A DNA stretch of 64,000 nucleotides from Macquaria australasica. Taxonomy: Eukaryota; Chordata; Actinopteri; Centrarchiformes; Percichthyidae. The notes beneath the pieces were generated by a model. That model had not been told where the DNA came from. It ran no database searches and saw nothing but the letters and a program-made list of their open reading frames with translations. The DNA is taken from NCBI GenBank assembly GCA_005408345.1, contig SEMN01000580.1:220979-284978 (forward strand). Direction: 5' to 3'. The position numbers and the translations under genes were made by a program. Shown piece by piece: positions 26,111 to 39,101 of this stretch; the stretch's first letter is position 1; every line of letters starts with the position of its first letter.

Positions 26111-28172
26111 CAGTGGAAGATACCATCTTAAACACTGCTGTGGGAGGATTGCACATTGCTCCTCAGCCCATTTTAGAGATACTGTAGCTATCAGCCCAGT
26201 GGAGACATGCAATGAACTCCGATAGTCGCTAAATACCTGAACCATCAGCCAATGCGAATATGGGTTACGGTCATCTTTCAAGCTGCTACACTGTGTGATT
26301 GATGCTACTTGTTTGTTCCACCTCAGCAAGGATTGATTACCAACTGTGCAAAGCAGAAAACTGCCCAAGGACCCCAAACTCTCAGGGGCCCCTATAAAGC
26401 GAACGGTTCACTGCACATCAATAGATTTTGCCAGTTTAATTAATAGCAGGTTCATTAGGGACTTTGCACTATTAGAGTACAATATCAACTGAGCTGGGTC
26501 CTGCACCTAATCTTTTGGCCCTGTCTTGCACAGGGGCCCTGTGTCAGAATCTAGTTTTAAGACTTTCATTGTTTTAGTTTATATTGTGCTCACATGGTTT
26601 ATATTCCTAAATAAAACTGTGTTAAAGTCGGGGCCCAACAGAAGGTTTTTTGGCCCCGGGAAACCCTTAACCTGTTAATTTGCCATGCAACTCTCAGCAC
26701 TGCAGGTTTGGCTTGGTTTTATTAAAAATATCCTAATATATTTATAGTGTACAACATATCAGACTTTGTCAGAAATAGAATGATTAAGCCCTATTTCCAT
26801 ATCTATCATTGGTGCTTTAACTGCCAAAATGGCACCAAGGCATGAATCTAAACTCCATGCTTCAAAACCTGCCTTCAGTAAGCTTTGGGTGACATCAAAG
26901 GCACTACATCCATATCTATCTATAGTCTAGTAAAAAAGAAGAAAGAAGAAAAGGCTGAATATGAGCATCAGTTCAGACTTCAGTCATCTGGGCTTTCTGA
27001 GTATGACAAGCTGCTGGTTATCAGCTCTGTCTCATTCTATCTGCCTGATTCTACCTGAACACCCATCAGGTTTCACTGCAGACAAAATGAAACTTGCTGC
27101 ATACATTTTCTAAGTGTAAAAGATAGTGAAGTGAGCCATGTCTTCAACTATATTCTTCTATGGTATATGATGAGCTCCAACCAACTGAGCCATCCAACCT
27201 CATTTTCATCCACTCCAACTTAATTTCACTTATTACTTCTAATATTGCAGATCTCTGAAGTGCACACACTCGAAGTCACTCAGGGTAAGAATGTGAAACA
27301 CCTCATAAAGCCTTCATCAATGCCTGTGATGGGAACAAAGCTGTACTTCCGAGCATTGTAGACAGTTCAACTGATCAAAGCAATATAAATTACTCTAATA
27401 AACAGAACTGCAGCTGTTTTGCACACTAATTTCCCCCTGGTGTGTTATTACTGTCAGAGGGGCCGGCTCCCAGTCTTCCTGCCATTTTCTACATTGGACT
27501 GTAACTGAGATTGAGGCCAGACACCACATGCAATATTCACCATGAAGGGAATGCGATTAAAATCTATATTCTAGAGATGAAAGAGGTAGAGAAAATGAGA
27601 GTGAGAGACAGAGACAGAATAAGGAGGTAATGATAAAGGACCTTATTCTAAAGATGATTCCATACCCTTGAAAATGTTCTCCCTCTTGCTCTCTCTCTCT
27701 CACACATATATATGCTGTATACACCAGTTCAGAAATACACCCTCTGCAACATTCATTACACCCACTACAGAGATCCCACAGATCTGTCTGGGCCATCCAT
27801 CATTTAAACCGGGAACCAGTGGCACATTTTGAAGATGGATGTATCGATATCAGAAAATCTGAAAGTGCAGCTAAGGACGCAACAATGGTATGTGCTGTCT
27901 TTCTATTTTACGAAGACACAGGTGAATTAAAAAATAATGGTAAAAGTAAAGGCAGGAAGAAAGAAAAGTTGTCATGAGATGGTTTTTTGATGATGTTTCT
28001 TTCCCTCATGTCTTTTTTGAAAACATGAATCCCCCAATTTGGGCTTCTAGTTTAAGAAGAAGGTTAATCAAACACCCTCCTCATGTTTCTGTCACACTGG
28101 TTTAAAATAGAAGCTTTTACGCACCAATCATGGACCTAATTGAACATGGTGTGATTCAGGCTCTACACAATG
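26111..28172. other. Unassigned non-coding DNA
   Basis: Several GGGGCCC-type motifs (26384, 26532, 26630, 26654) cluster at 26380-26690 and may mark an old dispersed repeat, but no clean inverted ends were found. A CTCTCTCTCTC patch lies at 27690-27702. Confidence 0.45.
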
Positions 28173-28298
28173 TCACACACACACACACACACACTCATAT
28201 GCACGTACACTTATCTATTAAAAAATTACCCGGCAATCAAGAAGTTGTAACCATTTATCCAAGTGCTCTGCTTTCCAAAAGTAGCTTTTAACCTCATT

Positions 28299-28338
<40 letters not shown>

Positions 28339-28523
28339 ACACCCTCTCTCTCTCTCTCTCTCTCTTTGGCTCTCTCGCCATCTCTCTCTCACACACACAC
28401 ATAAGACACTGGTGTGCTAGTTTGTGGCTAATTGGTGCTCCATCAATTGCTCTGATTGGTCACTAAATTAAACCATCCAGTTTCCAGTGATTATCACAGC
28501 TGCATGGCCATTCGTCACACTCC

Positions 28524-28557
<34 letters not shown>

Positions 28558-28558
28558 T
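28173..28558 (+). repeat. Compound (CA)n / (CT)n microsatellite cluster
   Basis: CA at 28173-28194 and 28301-28336, CT at 28343-28365, CT then CA at 28381-28402, and CT then CA at 28521-28558. Confidence 0.92.
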
Positions 28559-29328
28559 AAGTGCCATGAAGCTGTACAACTACTTTCTTGGTTTTAATCT
28601 AACAAATATCAAAATGTGACTGCTACTCTGCATACAAGACAAAGACACAGTGTGAAGAATCTGCTGGCCACGAACACACCACATGAACTCAACAGCATAT
28701 TTACCCACAGTGCACTGTGGCTGTGAGACGTGTGACAAGTCAGATGCACAGTTGATGCTGGAGGATTCACAAATACTCCCTGATAAACCTTTTCTTCAAT
28801 TTCAACATACAAACTTGCCACACACATACAGGTACAAACCCTCTAGCCTTCCAAATCTCTCCCCACATCAACACACACTCACACACAGACACTTACACAC
28901 CACTGGGGATATGAAATATGAATTTGCAGAGTGGCAGATGAATAAAAGATGAAAGTGGGGGTGGTGTGGAGGGACCTGCACTGTCATATGTTGCTAAAAT
29001 CAAACCTTCGCCGGGATTTCCTTTTTCTCTCCGTGTTTATGGGGAAGTGTCAGAGCGCAGCCAGGCTGGTTCCCTCTGAGGACTCTCAGTCTATCTTTAG
29101 TCTCCAACCCTCTGCTCCGGCCTGCTTTGCTGTCAGGTAGCTATGCTGCACGTCCAATTGATCAGAAGGATCTCAAAATGCCTAAAGGCTAGTTGTAGCA
29201 ACACTTTTTTTTCTCAACTGCAAGTCTTGTGTGTAATCGTGCCTACAGCCTGTTTCATTAATATCAACCACTGTGGAAAAGCTGTGGACTTAATTCATTA
29301 ATTTTTGTCTTTGAATGTAATTTTACTT
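28559..29328. other. Unassigned non-coding DNA
   Basis: CA-rich patches at 28800-28900. Short frames without domains. Confidence 0.5.
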
Positions 29329-29822
29329 TAATACGCTTATTTGCTTCCTTAACAAGAGTTAGATCGATACCACTCTCATATTTGTTTGATCAATATTAAG
29401 CTGGAGCCAGTAGCCACTTTGCTTAACACATTATATCTCGTTTGTTCAACCCGTACAAATAAGTGTAAAAATGGTAAATTGCAGTTTTTATGGGGCTTAT
29501 GTGCCGCACTATTTCTTGGCCGTGCGCAGTGACTTCCTCCGCTGGTTGTCTAGTGACCTCACGGTGATGACAAGACTCCAGTTTATGTATAGATAAAACA
29601 AATAGCGTGTTAATTAGTGAGCTTTAGAGGTGCTGGTAGGCAGATTTTGTTACTTTCAGGCAGAGCCAGGATAGCTGTTTCTCCCCTTTTCCAGTCTTTA
29701 TGCTAAGCTAAGCTAACTGGCTGCTGTCTACAGCTTCATATTAGATGGACAGATGTGAGTGGTATCGATTTTTGGCAAGAAAGCGAATACGCGTTTTTAC
29801 CTAAAATATCAAAATTTTGTTT
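29329..29822. mobile_element. Fold-back dispersed fish repeat, copy 1
   Basis: The left part (ATACGCTTATTTGCTTCCTT..AGAGTTAGATCGATACCACTCTCAT) is roughly the reverse complement of the right end (29755-29800, TGGTATCGATTTTTGGCAAGAAAGCGAATACGCG). This gives a long imperfect hairpin with the middle as loop. The block GTTAATTAGTGAGCTTTAGA through CTTTATGCTAAGCTAAGC to AACTGGCTGCTG (29600-29725) recurs at 53738-53860. I know this repeat from memory as widespread in spiny-rayed fish. It is non-coding. Confidence 0.7.
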
Positions 29823-30969
29823 TTTCAGGCAAAACAAAATTGCAACCAAAGACCACATGAACTTGCAACGAGAAGAGTTTTTGTAACCTGACCAGGAAGA
29901 AACAGATTGAGAGAAGAGTCTTGGATTCTGGAAATACCTTGCCACATTACCTTGTGGTAGGTATTGCTAAACAACCTTCTGGGTTTGTCAAAGACTTCTA
30001 GGGATTCATTTTTCAGAAGAACACACACTGTGTCAAAATCACCTGGTCAATGCAGCAATTCGGCAGAGTCAAGAGTAACACAGCAGATCTTGAGCTTATA
30101 GTATTATTGTTCCCAGTATTGTCAGATCAGAGGATAATCCTGCACAGCACCACGTAACTGACTTCGTTACGTCAGAAAAAATAGCATGTTGACAAAAAAC
30201 AATTCTTTTGTGAATCTAGGAGATTAAGAGAATTCACATCTGTCAGACAGAGAGAGAGAGATAAAGGGGAAAGGTGGAGGCAGGAAAAAAAGATAATGCA
30301 GAGATTACATGAGAGATAGACAAAGAAAATTACTAATAACCCAAAAATTCACTGCCGTTTTATATGATGGATTTTCTAAAGCTTCCTCAACAGTTGGTAT
30401 GCTGTTGCTAATATTAATTCTGACATAAGAGTCATATCAGTGAAGCTATTGCTGACAATAAGACAGAAATGGATGAACCAACAAAGTTACAGGAGAAAAG
30501 ATGAATACAAATTGAGGGAGATACTGAGAGAGGATCAGGTTGACAGACTGTCTTAGTGTTTTTATGTTTTTATGTATGTGCGATTCAGCCTGATGGACCC
30601 ATCTGGTCCTCAGAGAGAAGCTTCAGGCTGATCTGAGTTTTAATGATCGACCACAGGACACTCTGACCCTAAATACATTCATTCCAGCGCTTGCACTTTA
30701 AATCAGTCCAACAAATATAAACCTGCAGGGCAAAGGTTATTTTTGATGTAATGACCTCTGCTTTATGTAGAGATCTTTTTCACATACTGAATTAAGTATT
30801 CTATCTACTGACATACTAATGGAGGCTACTCCTTTCTTACTTACTGTATATTCCACTGTTAGACCTTTATAATGGCTGGACGTGTGTGAGAAAGCAGCCC
30901 TTCAGTGGGTTCAGGGAGCACATTAATGACTGTACTAATGCCGTTTTATTATGCGGAGACAATTACGGG
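29823..30969. other. Unassigned non-coding DNA
   Basis: A short GAGAGAGAGA patch at 30250. Otherwise nothing is recognised before the tetranucleotide field. Confidence 0.5.
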
Positions 30970-31590
30970 TTCATAGCTGAGTGAATAAATGAATGAAACT
31001 GAGTGAATAAATGAATGAACTTGAGTAAATAAATGGCTTAATGTGTGGAAGAATGACTAAGTAGGGGAAGAGTGAATGAATAGCACAGGAAGCAAAAACA
31101 ACAAAATACTGAATTGAAGGAGTAAAAAAATGAATTAAAAATAAATAAATAAATAAATAAATGATTGAATGCGTGGATAAATTATTGAAGTAATCCATGA
31201 ATGAATGTATGAATGGACACATACATTGTTAATGAAACAATGAAAGAATCAATGAGTTAACAAAGGAATAAACAAGTGAATAGAATGATAAATGTACAAA
31301 TAAATAGAATGAATGAACAAATTATTGTACATTTCCAAAAAGACCAAGTGCATGAATAAGTGACTGAATGAATAAAAGAATGGAGAAAGATTAATTAACA
31401 AATGAATGACCAGTAATAGGATAAATTAAGGAACATGTACACGCCTCAATCAATAAATGTTGACTGTATCATGAAATTAATGAGCAAATGAGTGAGGGAA
31501 TGAAATTGAATGGATGAGTAAGTGACTGACAAAAAGTACTGTCAAGAAAAGAATTAAACCAAACATTTATGAGTAACCAATAAATAAAGT
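30970..31590 (+). repeat. Degenerate TGAA/TAAA tetranucleotide field
   Basis: Roughly 600 bp is dominated by GAATGAA, AATGAATAA and AAATAAAT motifs, with a purer (AAAT)n core at 31138-31162. It looks like an eroded tetranucleotide satellite. Hydrophobic minus-strand frames here are artefacts of the repeat. Confidence 0.75.
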
Positions 31591-32441
31591 AAGTAAATCT
31601 GCTATTCCCAGTTGAAAGACTTACATTTATCATAACAAACGAGAATGAGTCAAAAATGACTCCAGACTGACTAATCTATATGCTCCAATGATCATCTGAT
31701 AAATTCTAGAGAGTACTGTGTTGTGTTTTGCAATGGGAAATCACTGCTTGAAATACGCCTTTATGACAAGTGCAGGTACAAATTTGAAAAACTAGAAACA
31801 TTATCGAAATCCCATATATATATTTTCTGCCGTTTTCTTTTTCTCATGTTTGGGTTTCTGTAGGTAGCAATTTTCTCTGAAGAGCCACCAAGCTGACTGC
31901 TTAGACCACCACATAGACCATTTTCACGGCGGACATTTTGAAATGTCGCAGCAGGAAAAGCACAGGTGTAATTAATGACATTAACGACAGCTGCATTCAG
32001 TTAGTGTTGCCAGTTCCACAGCCCTTGCATAGTGCATGCTGACTCAATGTCATGGCTTACTGGAACCCTTAAATGGAACCATCTTTAATGTAATTAGTTG
32101 CACCTGTGTCTCTGCTGCTAAAGTCAAAATGTTTGCTGTGAAAAAGTTTTATGGGGAAGCTTTGATGAACAGAGTAAAGGCTAAATCACTATTACATTAT
32201 GTCAATCAGTTTAATTACATAAAAATGTAGCAGATTAGCCTGTTACTTTTAACTACGTTCCATCTCTGCATGTACGAAAGCTATATATGTGATTCAGTAG
32301 GCAGTGAGAGCAGAAAGACAGACAGAGGGTCTTTTTTAGGGCACAGGGCCGTGACAAGCAACAGTCACAGGAGAGAAAAGTCAGACAAATTAATGGTGAG
32401 GGTAGCTAAAGCACAGCTGGAGCAGTGCTACAGGCTCTCTC

Positions 32442-32443
<2 letters not shown>
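31591..32443. other. Unassigned AT-rich DNA
   Basis: No transposon ends and no coding motif found. Confidence 0.5.
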
Positions 32444-32486
<43 letters not shown>

Positions 32487-32602
32487 ATGTGTCTAACAAC
32501 TGTGACGGGCCAGCCCCTTCTCAAAGTGAGAGGTTTAAAATGGGTATAGCAGAGACACACAGACACACACACACACAACTGCATGTATACAAACACACAC
32601 AC
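32444..32602 (+). repeat. (GT)n followed by (CA)n microsatellites
   Basis: A GT run at 32444-32485, then CA-rich runs at 32553-32578 and 32592-32602. The opposed runs could pair in single-stranded form. Confidence 0.92.
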
Positions 32603-32699
32603 AGCCTGTTGAGCTCCAGATCCCATATTGCTATGCTGCACAAGGAAGGCTGTTTCCACCAATCACATCACCTGTCTCCAACTCATGTTCGTTCATGCA

Positions 32700-32935
32700 T
32701 TTGAATATTTGAAGGACAATTCGGTTAGAAGCCAGATATTTCCCTCAGGAGTTGGTAGAGACCAAAACAGAGCTAAAAGTATAGTGAATATTGGACTTAC
32801 ATTCATCAGATGGCCAGAAACACGACTTATAAAATAACTGCTAATGATTCTCCGTAACTCAATGTTGTGTTCACAGCGTGTTTCTGCTGCCCTCAAAAGT
32901 GGCCAAAAAAAATCAATTATTGCAGGCTTAGGTTA
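32700..32935. mobile_element. Short non-autonomous TIR element, truncated family copy 2
   Basis: This is the same family and orientation as 13490-13747 but with the left part missing. Shared landmarks are CAGATATTTCCCTCAGGAG, GAGACCAAAACAGAGCTAAAA, GAATATTGG, ACATTCATCAGATGG, TCAATGTTGTGTTCACAGC and an AAAAGTGGCCAAAAAAAAT tail ending ATTGCAGGCTTA. The end resembles the complement of the copy 1 start, which supports a TIR beginning TAAAGC. Confidence 0.6.
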
Positions 32936-33184
32936 ATTGCTATATGGATTTAATCGATGATAACGGGGGAAAAAAAGAAAGTGAATAAGAAAAAGAGACA
33001 GAAAGAAAGTGAGTGAGTATATATTTCTGTGCTCTTGAGGAGTTTAAGAGTGTATGAGGGGCCATAGAGTACACAGAATGGAAACTGCGGGCCCCTTATG
33101 TCACTGTATTTGTGTGTGCGTGTTTAGTTTGCACTGCAGCCTACACAAACATGTTCTCTAGTCCAGACTAGGTTATTTAAGTCC

Positions 33185-33185
33185 A

Positions 33186-33218
<33 letters not shown>

Positions 33219-33360
33219 GTGGGGATCTGTAGTCTTTCAAGCTATTCAATTACACAAATTACTTTGCTTCAGCTACGGTCCGTTAACTTTTCCTACAGGG
33301 AAATGACATATGTTTGTAAACATGCCAAGCACTGTACACACACACACACACACACACACA
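33185..33360 (+). repeat. Two (CA)n microsatellites
   Basis: CA runs at 33185-33214 and 33336-33360. Confidence 0.93.
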
Positions 33361-36300
33361 GGCACAGAAGACAGCTGACCTGTGTTAAGTCATGACCTCA
33401 CATAACAGACACTCATACACACTTGCACACAAACACTTACTCTTGGTTACATGCCAATATGCATAAAGACAAATTGAGCAGACCGCATTATGGTTCTACG
33501 TGGTTTTATTTCATAGCTGTGGTGATATCACTCTTTAATAAATGGGCCTTAGTTTAACCAGGTTCCCACTACAAGAACAAGTAGATCCAACAATGCTTAC
33601 TCATCCGGCTGACTGTCAATATCAGACCAACTGCATCCTCGCTTGTGCAACAGGGCTGACTCTCGCTTTAACTTGGATTCTACTAAACAGCTGAACAGTC
33701 CTCATTAAGCCTTGTTAAGACATGATTCGCTGCAGGAACAAACAGGACCAGCCAGAGAGGGCGAGCGCTTATGTATTGGCCTGGATTTCACTGTAACACC
33801 ACAAAATGGAATTTGTTAATGGCTTACTGTTGCTAGGTTTCTCAACACAACTAGCCAATGCTAACGTATTGTCATCTAATCTCCTGCTCATGTGTCTTTA
33901 ATCTCCTTCCTTGTCACCATATGGGCAAATAACAACTCTTTCGACTGCCACACACACACAAATAGTTGTTGCATCCTATCCCCTGACAGTTTGATGAGAA
34001 TGTCTTGCGATATGTGCGTAGAGAGAGACACGAGGGGAGAACGAGAAGAGGAAAAACAGCACACTAATCACTCTCGTCGTGGGGAATAACAGTGGGTAAA
34101 TCACACACACACATACACACACACACAGCCCCCTGCTCTTCTCCACCTGCCACAGTTGTGAAATGTGTGTGTGTATCAGAAAATGTGTGTATCTATGATT
34201 ATGTATATTGTGTGTGTGATTTATGAATGGGATTCATGTATGTATGTGCGTGTGTGTGATAGGGGCCGGCGGTGATGTTGCAACCCTGCAATGTCGTGTT
34301 GCTTTGATGGAGAGAAAAAGTTTTTCGGGGGGGGCAAATGAGAGAGGGTGAGGTAGAGACTTGCAGAAATGTCAGAGAGATTAGTAGAACCATGTCGAGA
34401 GGTCTGTTAGTGCTGATTCAACAAAAAGCTATAAAGTTAGTGAGTTTTAGGAGCGCAGGGCTGCAGAAATAGAGGGTATAAGAGAGAGAAAAGGGCAGAA
34501 GTAAAGAGGGGGATGAGAGAGGTGCATGAAGGATAAAGAAGGAGGGAGGAAACTACTTTTTTATTTGCCTACTGCATTGGAAAATGTGACATACCCAAAA
34601 TAAAATGGTTACTGTACTTGAACCATTTTGATTGCAGTCACGAGCCTGGTCTCTTCTGAAAAGCAACTCATTAGAGTTTGGGATATGAAAAAGTATGTTG
34701 TTTTTTTCCCTCGCCTTCAAATGATTTTACTGTTCTGTTTTATTTGCACTCCTGTCACAAAATAAGTAAATGTTTTCCTAGGAATATTGGGATCTTTACA
34801 CAGATGGCATTGTGAGGCTTTGTGGTTTCAAATAATCTATATTTTGTAATGGTTGAGTGAGGATTCAACAGGATGCCAACCCAAATAGGCTAACACTCCT
34901 CCTCCGTGCCTATGTTCAGGCCGCTGCTTCATAATGGGTCACTTAATGATTACAGCAGCTAAACTATGTTATTAATACAGTATATTAGGAAAAAAATAGA
35001 ATAACATTAAGATATATAGATGTGCTTGTACTGCATGTCTTTAAACAATGCCGATCTCATCTATTGTACAGTAACCTGTTTCAAAGAATGGAACCCATGT
35101 TGCTATCTGAGCCCACATGGGACCAGTGCTTAGACACCATTTTGGCAAATGATGAATAATTAAAGCAAAGACAAACTGAAAAGGTCATGGTATCCCATAA
35201 GAGCTCTTCTGATTTGTCATCCTTACTTTCACTCTCCCGACATCTCTCTCAATAAGCAAATGTTATCCATTCGTTCTGCAGCAGATGAGATTAATTTTCC
35301 AGTTTGGTATCATCTGTTCCATTTGAGTGGCATGCTAGTGCATTAGCAGATATATGGCCAATTTGTCCGTATCTGGTGTATAAGAGTATACACCAGATAT
35401 GAGGATAATTTAATTGTATGACCTTGCCTGATGTCACCTGTCAATGCATTCAAATTGCTTTAAAGGGCATCATGTATTTAGTGCTCCTTGATTCTTTGTA
35501 CGTTTGACTTACAGCTGAAAGTATGCATACCACACTTAGTGGCAAATTAGCATTGCCACATCAAGTCCCCAGTTGATTGTAGATCATTTTTCTTTCCAGC
35601 GCGCAATAAAGACGAAGAAAGAAGCCAGAAGTGACTCAAAATGGAGAGTTCAGATTTAAAAAAAACAATTTAACTGAGTTTGTTTGCAGTTTCTGGTGCA
35701 TTGTTTAGCGAAACAGAACCCGATCTGTGTGCTGAGTGCACTGGGGACATGTAAAAGGGTGGAATTACCATCCATTTTCATGGCTATCACAGATGTTCTG
35801 AGCCAAGCATCATAGAAAATATATCAGACTTTCCTACAAATTGCAGATTGAGTGAGTCAGTATTGAGCTTTTTGTTTGTTTTTGTTTGAGAGCTCTTCCT
35901 CCTTCTAAGCCATGAGCGTCTAACTAAAAAAAGAGGCCCAGCTGCAGCAGGTAGTGCATTATGTAAGCGGGTGGTGGGAGATGATTAGCAATGGTAATGT
36001 TAAGCTGGTGCAGAGAGAGAAAGCCATGGCCAGAGGAGAGGAAAACTGACAGAAAGCTATATGTGAGAGGAAATAAGGTTTGGATCTTGTACCACTGAGG
36101 CCAAAACAATGATGGAAGCATCCAGACAGCAACGAAAAACTCAATTTGCTGCAGTGGAGCTCAATAAACAGGACAGAATCCAGTCAGCTCGACAACATCC
36201 TGATCTGGGCCGTAATGGAAAACAGCAGAGAGGACAGTCTAACCAGAAGCCAGTTCTGCAAAATATTGGTCTGTTAAGAAATGGCACATTACAGTCTGTA

Positions 36301-36854
36301 TGCAAAAATCTCTCTTTTTAAAATTTACATTTCACATGACTCCATTTATGGATTCACAAGACTTTAGCCCCAGGATTGCTCTGCATGGTTTCGTCTGTAA
36401 CTGGTCTGTGGATCTCTGTGGTTTCAGTAGGCCAATTACATTTAATTGAGCAGCACACACAGACACATAGAAAAGCACACTGAAAAACTGACACACACAC
36501 ATAAAGAGATACCAAAGAGACAAATATTAAACATTCTGCAGGCCACCTGAGACTAAATATTTCTATCAGAGCAATATTAAATTAATCTACAGTTAATATG
36601 CGTATGTGTGTGAATGTGTGTGTACACTGGGACCTGTTAAGTAGGTCAGACATTGCGCTGTTTAATAAACTTCTTTATAATTATTTAATTTTTTATGCTT
36701 TTCCACAACTCTCTATCTTTCTGTTGGATGGAGACACACACACACAGTCTGAATATCAGCTTTTTGCTGAGCACTGTTACTTTTCCTCATTAAGATCTGC
36801 TATTAGTAGCTTTGTAGTTGTGTGTTTTTGCATGAATTTGCAGTAGTGCACATC

Positions 36855-36857
<3 letters not shown>
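33361..36857. other. Unassigned DNA, repeat-poor at 34560-36400
   Basis: CA/GT patches occur at 34100-34130 and 34160-34255, and a G8 run lies at 34328-34335. From about 34560 to 36400 simple repeats are nearly absent. This stretch contains the 13-bp hairpin and AT-rich TAAT-type motifs, so it is a reasonable place to look for conserved non-coding elements. Confidence 0.45.
35370..35399. other. Perfect 13-bp hairpin with AGAG loop
   Basis: TATCTGGTGTATA (35370-35382) and TATACACCAGATA (35387-35399) are exact complements around a 4-nt loop, in a stretch otherwise free of simple repeats. No function is assigned. Confidence 0.85.

Positions 36858-36888
<31 letters not shown>
36858..36888 (+). 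repeat. (GT)n microsatellite
   Basis: A GT run of about 31 bp; shorter GT stretches follow at 36892-36902, 36986-37002 and 37070-37087. Confidence 0.93.
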
Positions 36889-36890
<2 letters not shown>

Positions 36891-37567
36891 AGTGTGTGTG
36901 TTTGTACATCTGGTAAACACCCACTGCACCCTGAGAATTAGCATATTAGAGGTCAAATCCATAATACACTAAGGAGGCTGGAGGGTGTGTGTGTTTGTGT
37001 GTGTACTTGCTTTTCTAACCCCTCCTGTCATATTGACTGTGCTCTAAAGATTCAAGCCTGCAGGAAACTGTGTGTGTGTGTGTGTGTCCATGTGTGTTTG
37101 TGTGTGATCATGATGCTTGTTCCCTTGTTAATGATACGCCTATTGCATCAGACATACACACGCACCGCACACAAATACAAAGTGAATTCATGCCCCCACA
37201 CATACACACACACATGCGTGCACTGTGAACCACAGACAAAGACCCTTTCCCTGAGGAATTCCTACCCGCTGTTGTGGAAAACGTTGTTTTAAAGCGACAT
37301 GGTGCTTTAGTCGGTTATTAGGTGGTTAGCTTGTGGCTAACAGTAATCATTGGTGTCTCTGAGAAATGCTAGCAATGCTACTAAGCTGGTTTTACAGTAT
37401 CAAACCAAGTCTTAATATTAAGGCAAATGTAACCAAAATGATTGTGACTACATTGTAATGGCAACAAACAATGTAAAAGAGAAAATAGGTGTTGAACAAA
37501 TATTTAATCAAATATTGAAATATAGTATGTCTCCCACTCTACCTTTATCCAAAATGCATTCACAGAT

Positions 37568-37568
<1 letters not shown>

Positions 37569-37626
<58 letters not shown>
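37569..37626 (+). repeat. (CA)29 microsatellite
   Basis: An uninterrupted CA run of 58 bp. Confidence 0.97.
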
Positions 37627-37629
<3 letters not shown>

Positions 37630-38052
37630 CGCCGGAGGTAGATGCTATTAATACAAGGCTGAACCAGGACAGTGGAAGTGGGGAACGGAAGCAGGCCGGT
37701 ATCCGCTGGGAAACAGATCGCTGCCCCCGTTTTAACCAGGGTACTGCTGGGAATATCAGCAGGAATGACCAGCGGGAATAACTAACGGGAAGACCGCTCA
37801 CTCTCTGAGAAAATCTGTGACCTAGACATACCAGACAAGGTACATTTCCACTATAGTCACTGATCTGACACTGATCTCACACAGGGAAACAATTTCAGTT
37901 ATAAGCTTCAGGTCATGAATCAAGATGAACAACCTCTGATTGATCAGTAAATATACAGCTTTACTAACAAGACATAAAAATGATCAGGTGAAGGTGAAAG
38001 GTGATAGAGGAACAGTTGCAGAGTGCAGATAGTGCTAGCAGATAGCAGATAG

Positions 38053-38092
38053 TGCCATCTATGTTACAGTTCTGTATGTAACATAGATGGCA
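38053..38092. other. Perfect 16-bp hairpin
   Basis: TGCCATCTATGTTACA (38053-38068) and its exact complement TGTAACATAGATGGCA (38077-38092) enclose an 8-nt loop. Just upstream, GCAGATAGTGC is repeated (38034 and 38045). The stem is shorter than a typical pre-miRNA and matches no microRNA I recognise, so no function is assigned. Confidence 0.85.
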
Positions 38093-39101
38093 ATGTTCCC
38101 AATAAAGTTAAACATATTGCTGAAAAAGAACGGATAGAATGACACATGAAAAAAGTCAATAATAAAGATGCGGAAAGGAGGAATAAAATTGACAAAGAAT
38201 GACAGAAATGGAAAAGACGACGTATGGTTAGAAGAGAGAAATTTGAAAATAGGGAGAGAGAAAAGATTTTGAGAGTCAGGAATGTAGTGAGGGAAGGATG
38301 GACTTGATTAACTGCGATAGCAAACACACCTGTTGCCCTGCTCTTTCTGTCTCCCTGTGCGTATGAATGTGTGTGCGACAGTGTGTGTTATGACAGATGT
38401 CGTACCATGCTGCTTCCCAGCAGAGGACGGGCTTAAAGTTCATTAGGAAGGCCTCTTGACATTCAGCCTCTGATACAAGACACTTCCAAAAACACTGAGG
38501 ACTGCTGGTAGCATAACAAATACAAATCGGAGAGCTGTGTTCATAACCTCCGATTGGCTGAGGCACGTTTAAAGCCACCTTAAAAGACCCAATGAGTATA
38601 CAACTTGTACTAATTTCCATGTTTAAATGTCATATGCACGGCATGTTAGAAGAGGGAAAATAACAGGACTGTTGACATCTTATTACAACAGTTTGGAAGC
38701 GGTCAAAAACTGCATTTTATTTGAGTATATTACCCACAGAAGAGTTATATTACCCATAGCAAAAAAAGTTTAAAGCCAGAGAATGTTGAACTCTTTGTTC
38801 AAACTTTATAAATACATTTAACTTAAGTGATATGAGTTAAAAAGACCCCTGGGACACAGAGAGAGAGAGACAAAGCCAGAGTCAGAGACACAGAGCTATG
38901 TGTGTTTAATGTCACCCTATGAACTCCATTGTATTTAATAGGAGCCAGAGTGTAATTCATTTTGTAACCACCTGAGAGACCAGACAGGACCTTCTGACTC
39001 TGCATTATAATGAAGTGAAACTCATAGTCCATTCACTCTTAAGTCAGTGCAGACATAAGTGGTGTGGCCTGATGTCCAGGGACCTGAACTCATTAAAAAG
39101 G

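Larger units (their letters stand above)
36889..39101. other. Unassigned DNA with GT/CA patches and a hairpin
   Basis: Besides the (CA)29 array and the 16-bp hairpin listed separately, 38080-38280 is purine-rich on the plus strand. No coding evidence. Confidence 0.5.

Noticed and set aside
26380..26690. Transposon bounded by GGGGCCC motifs
   Set aside because: Several motifs are present but no consistent inverted pair or target duplication could be defined.
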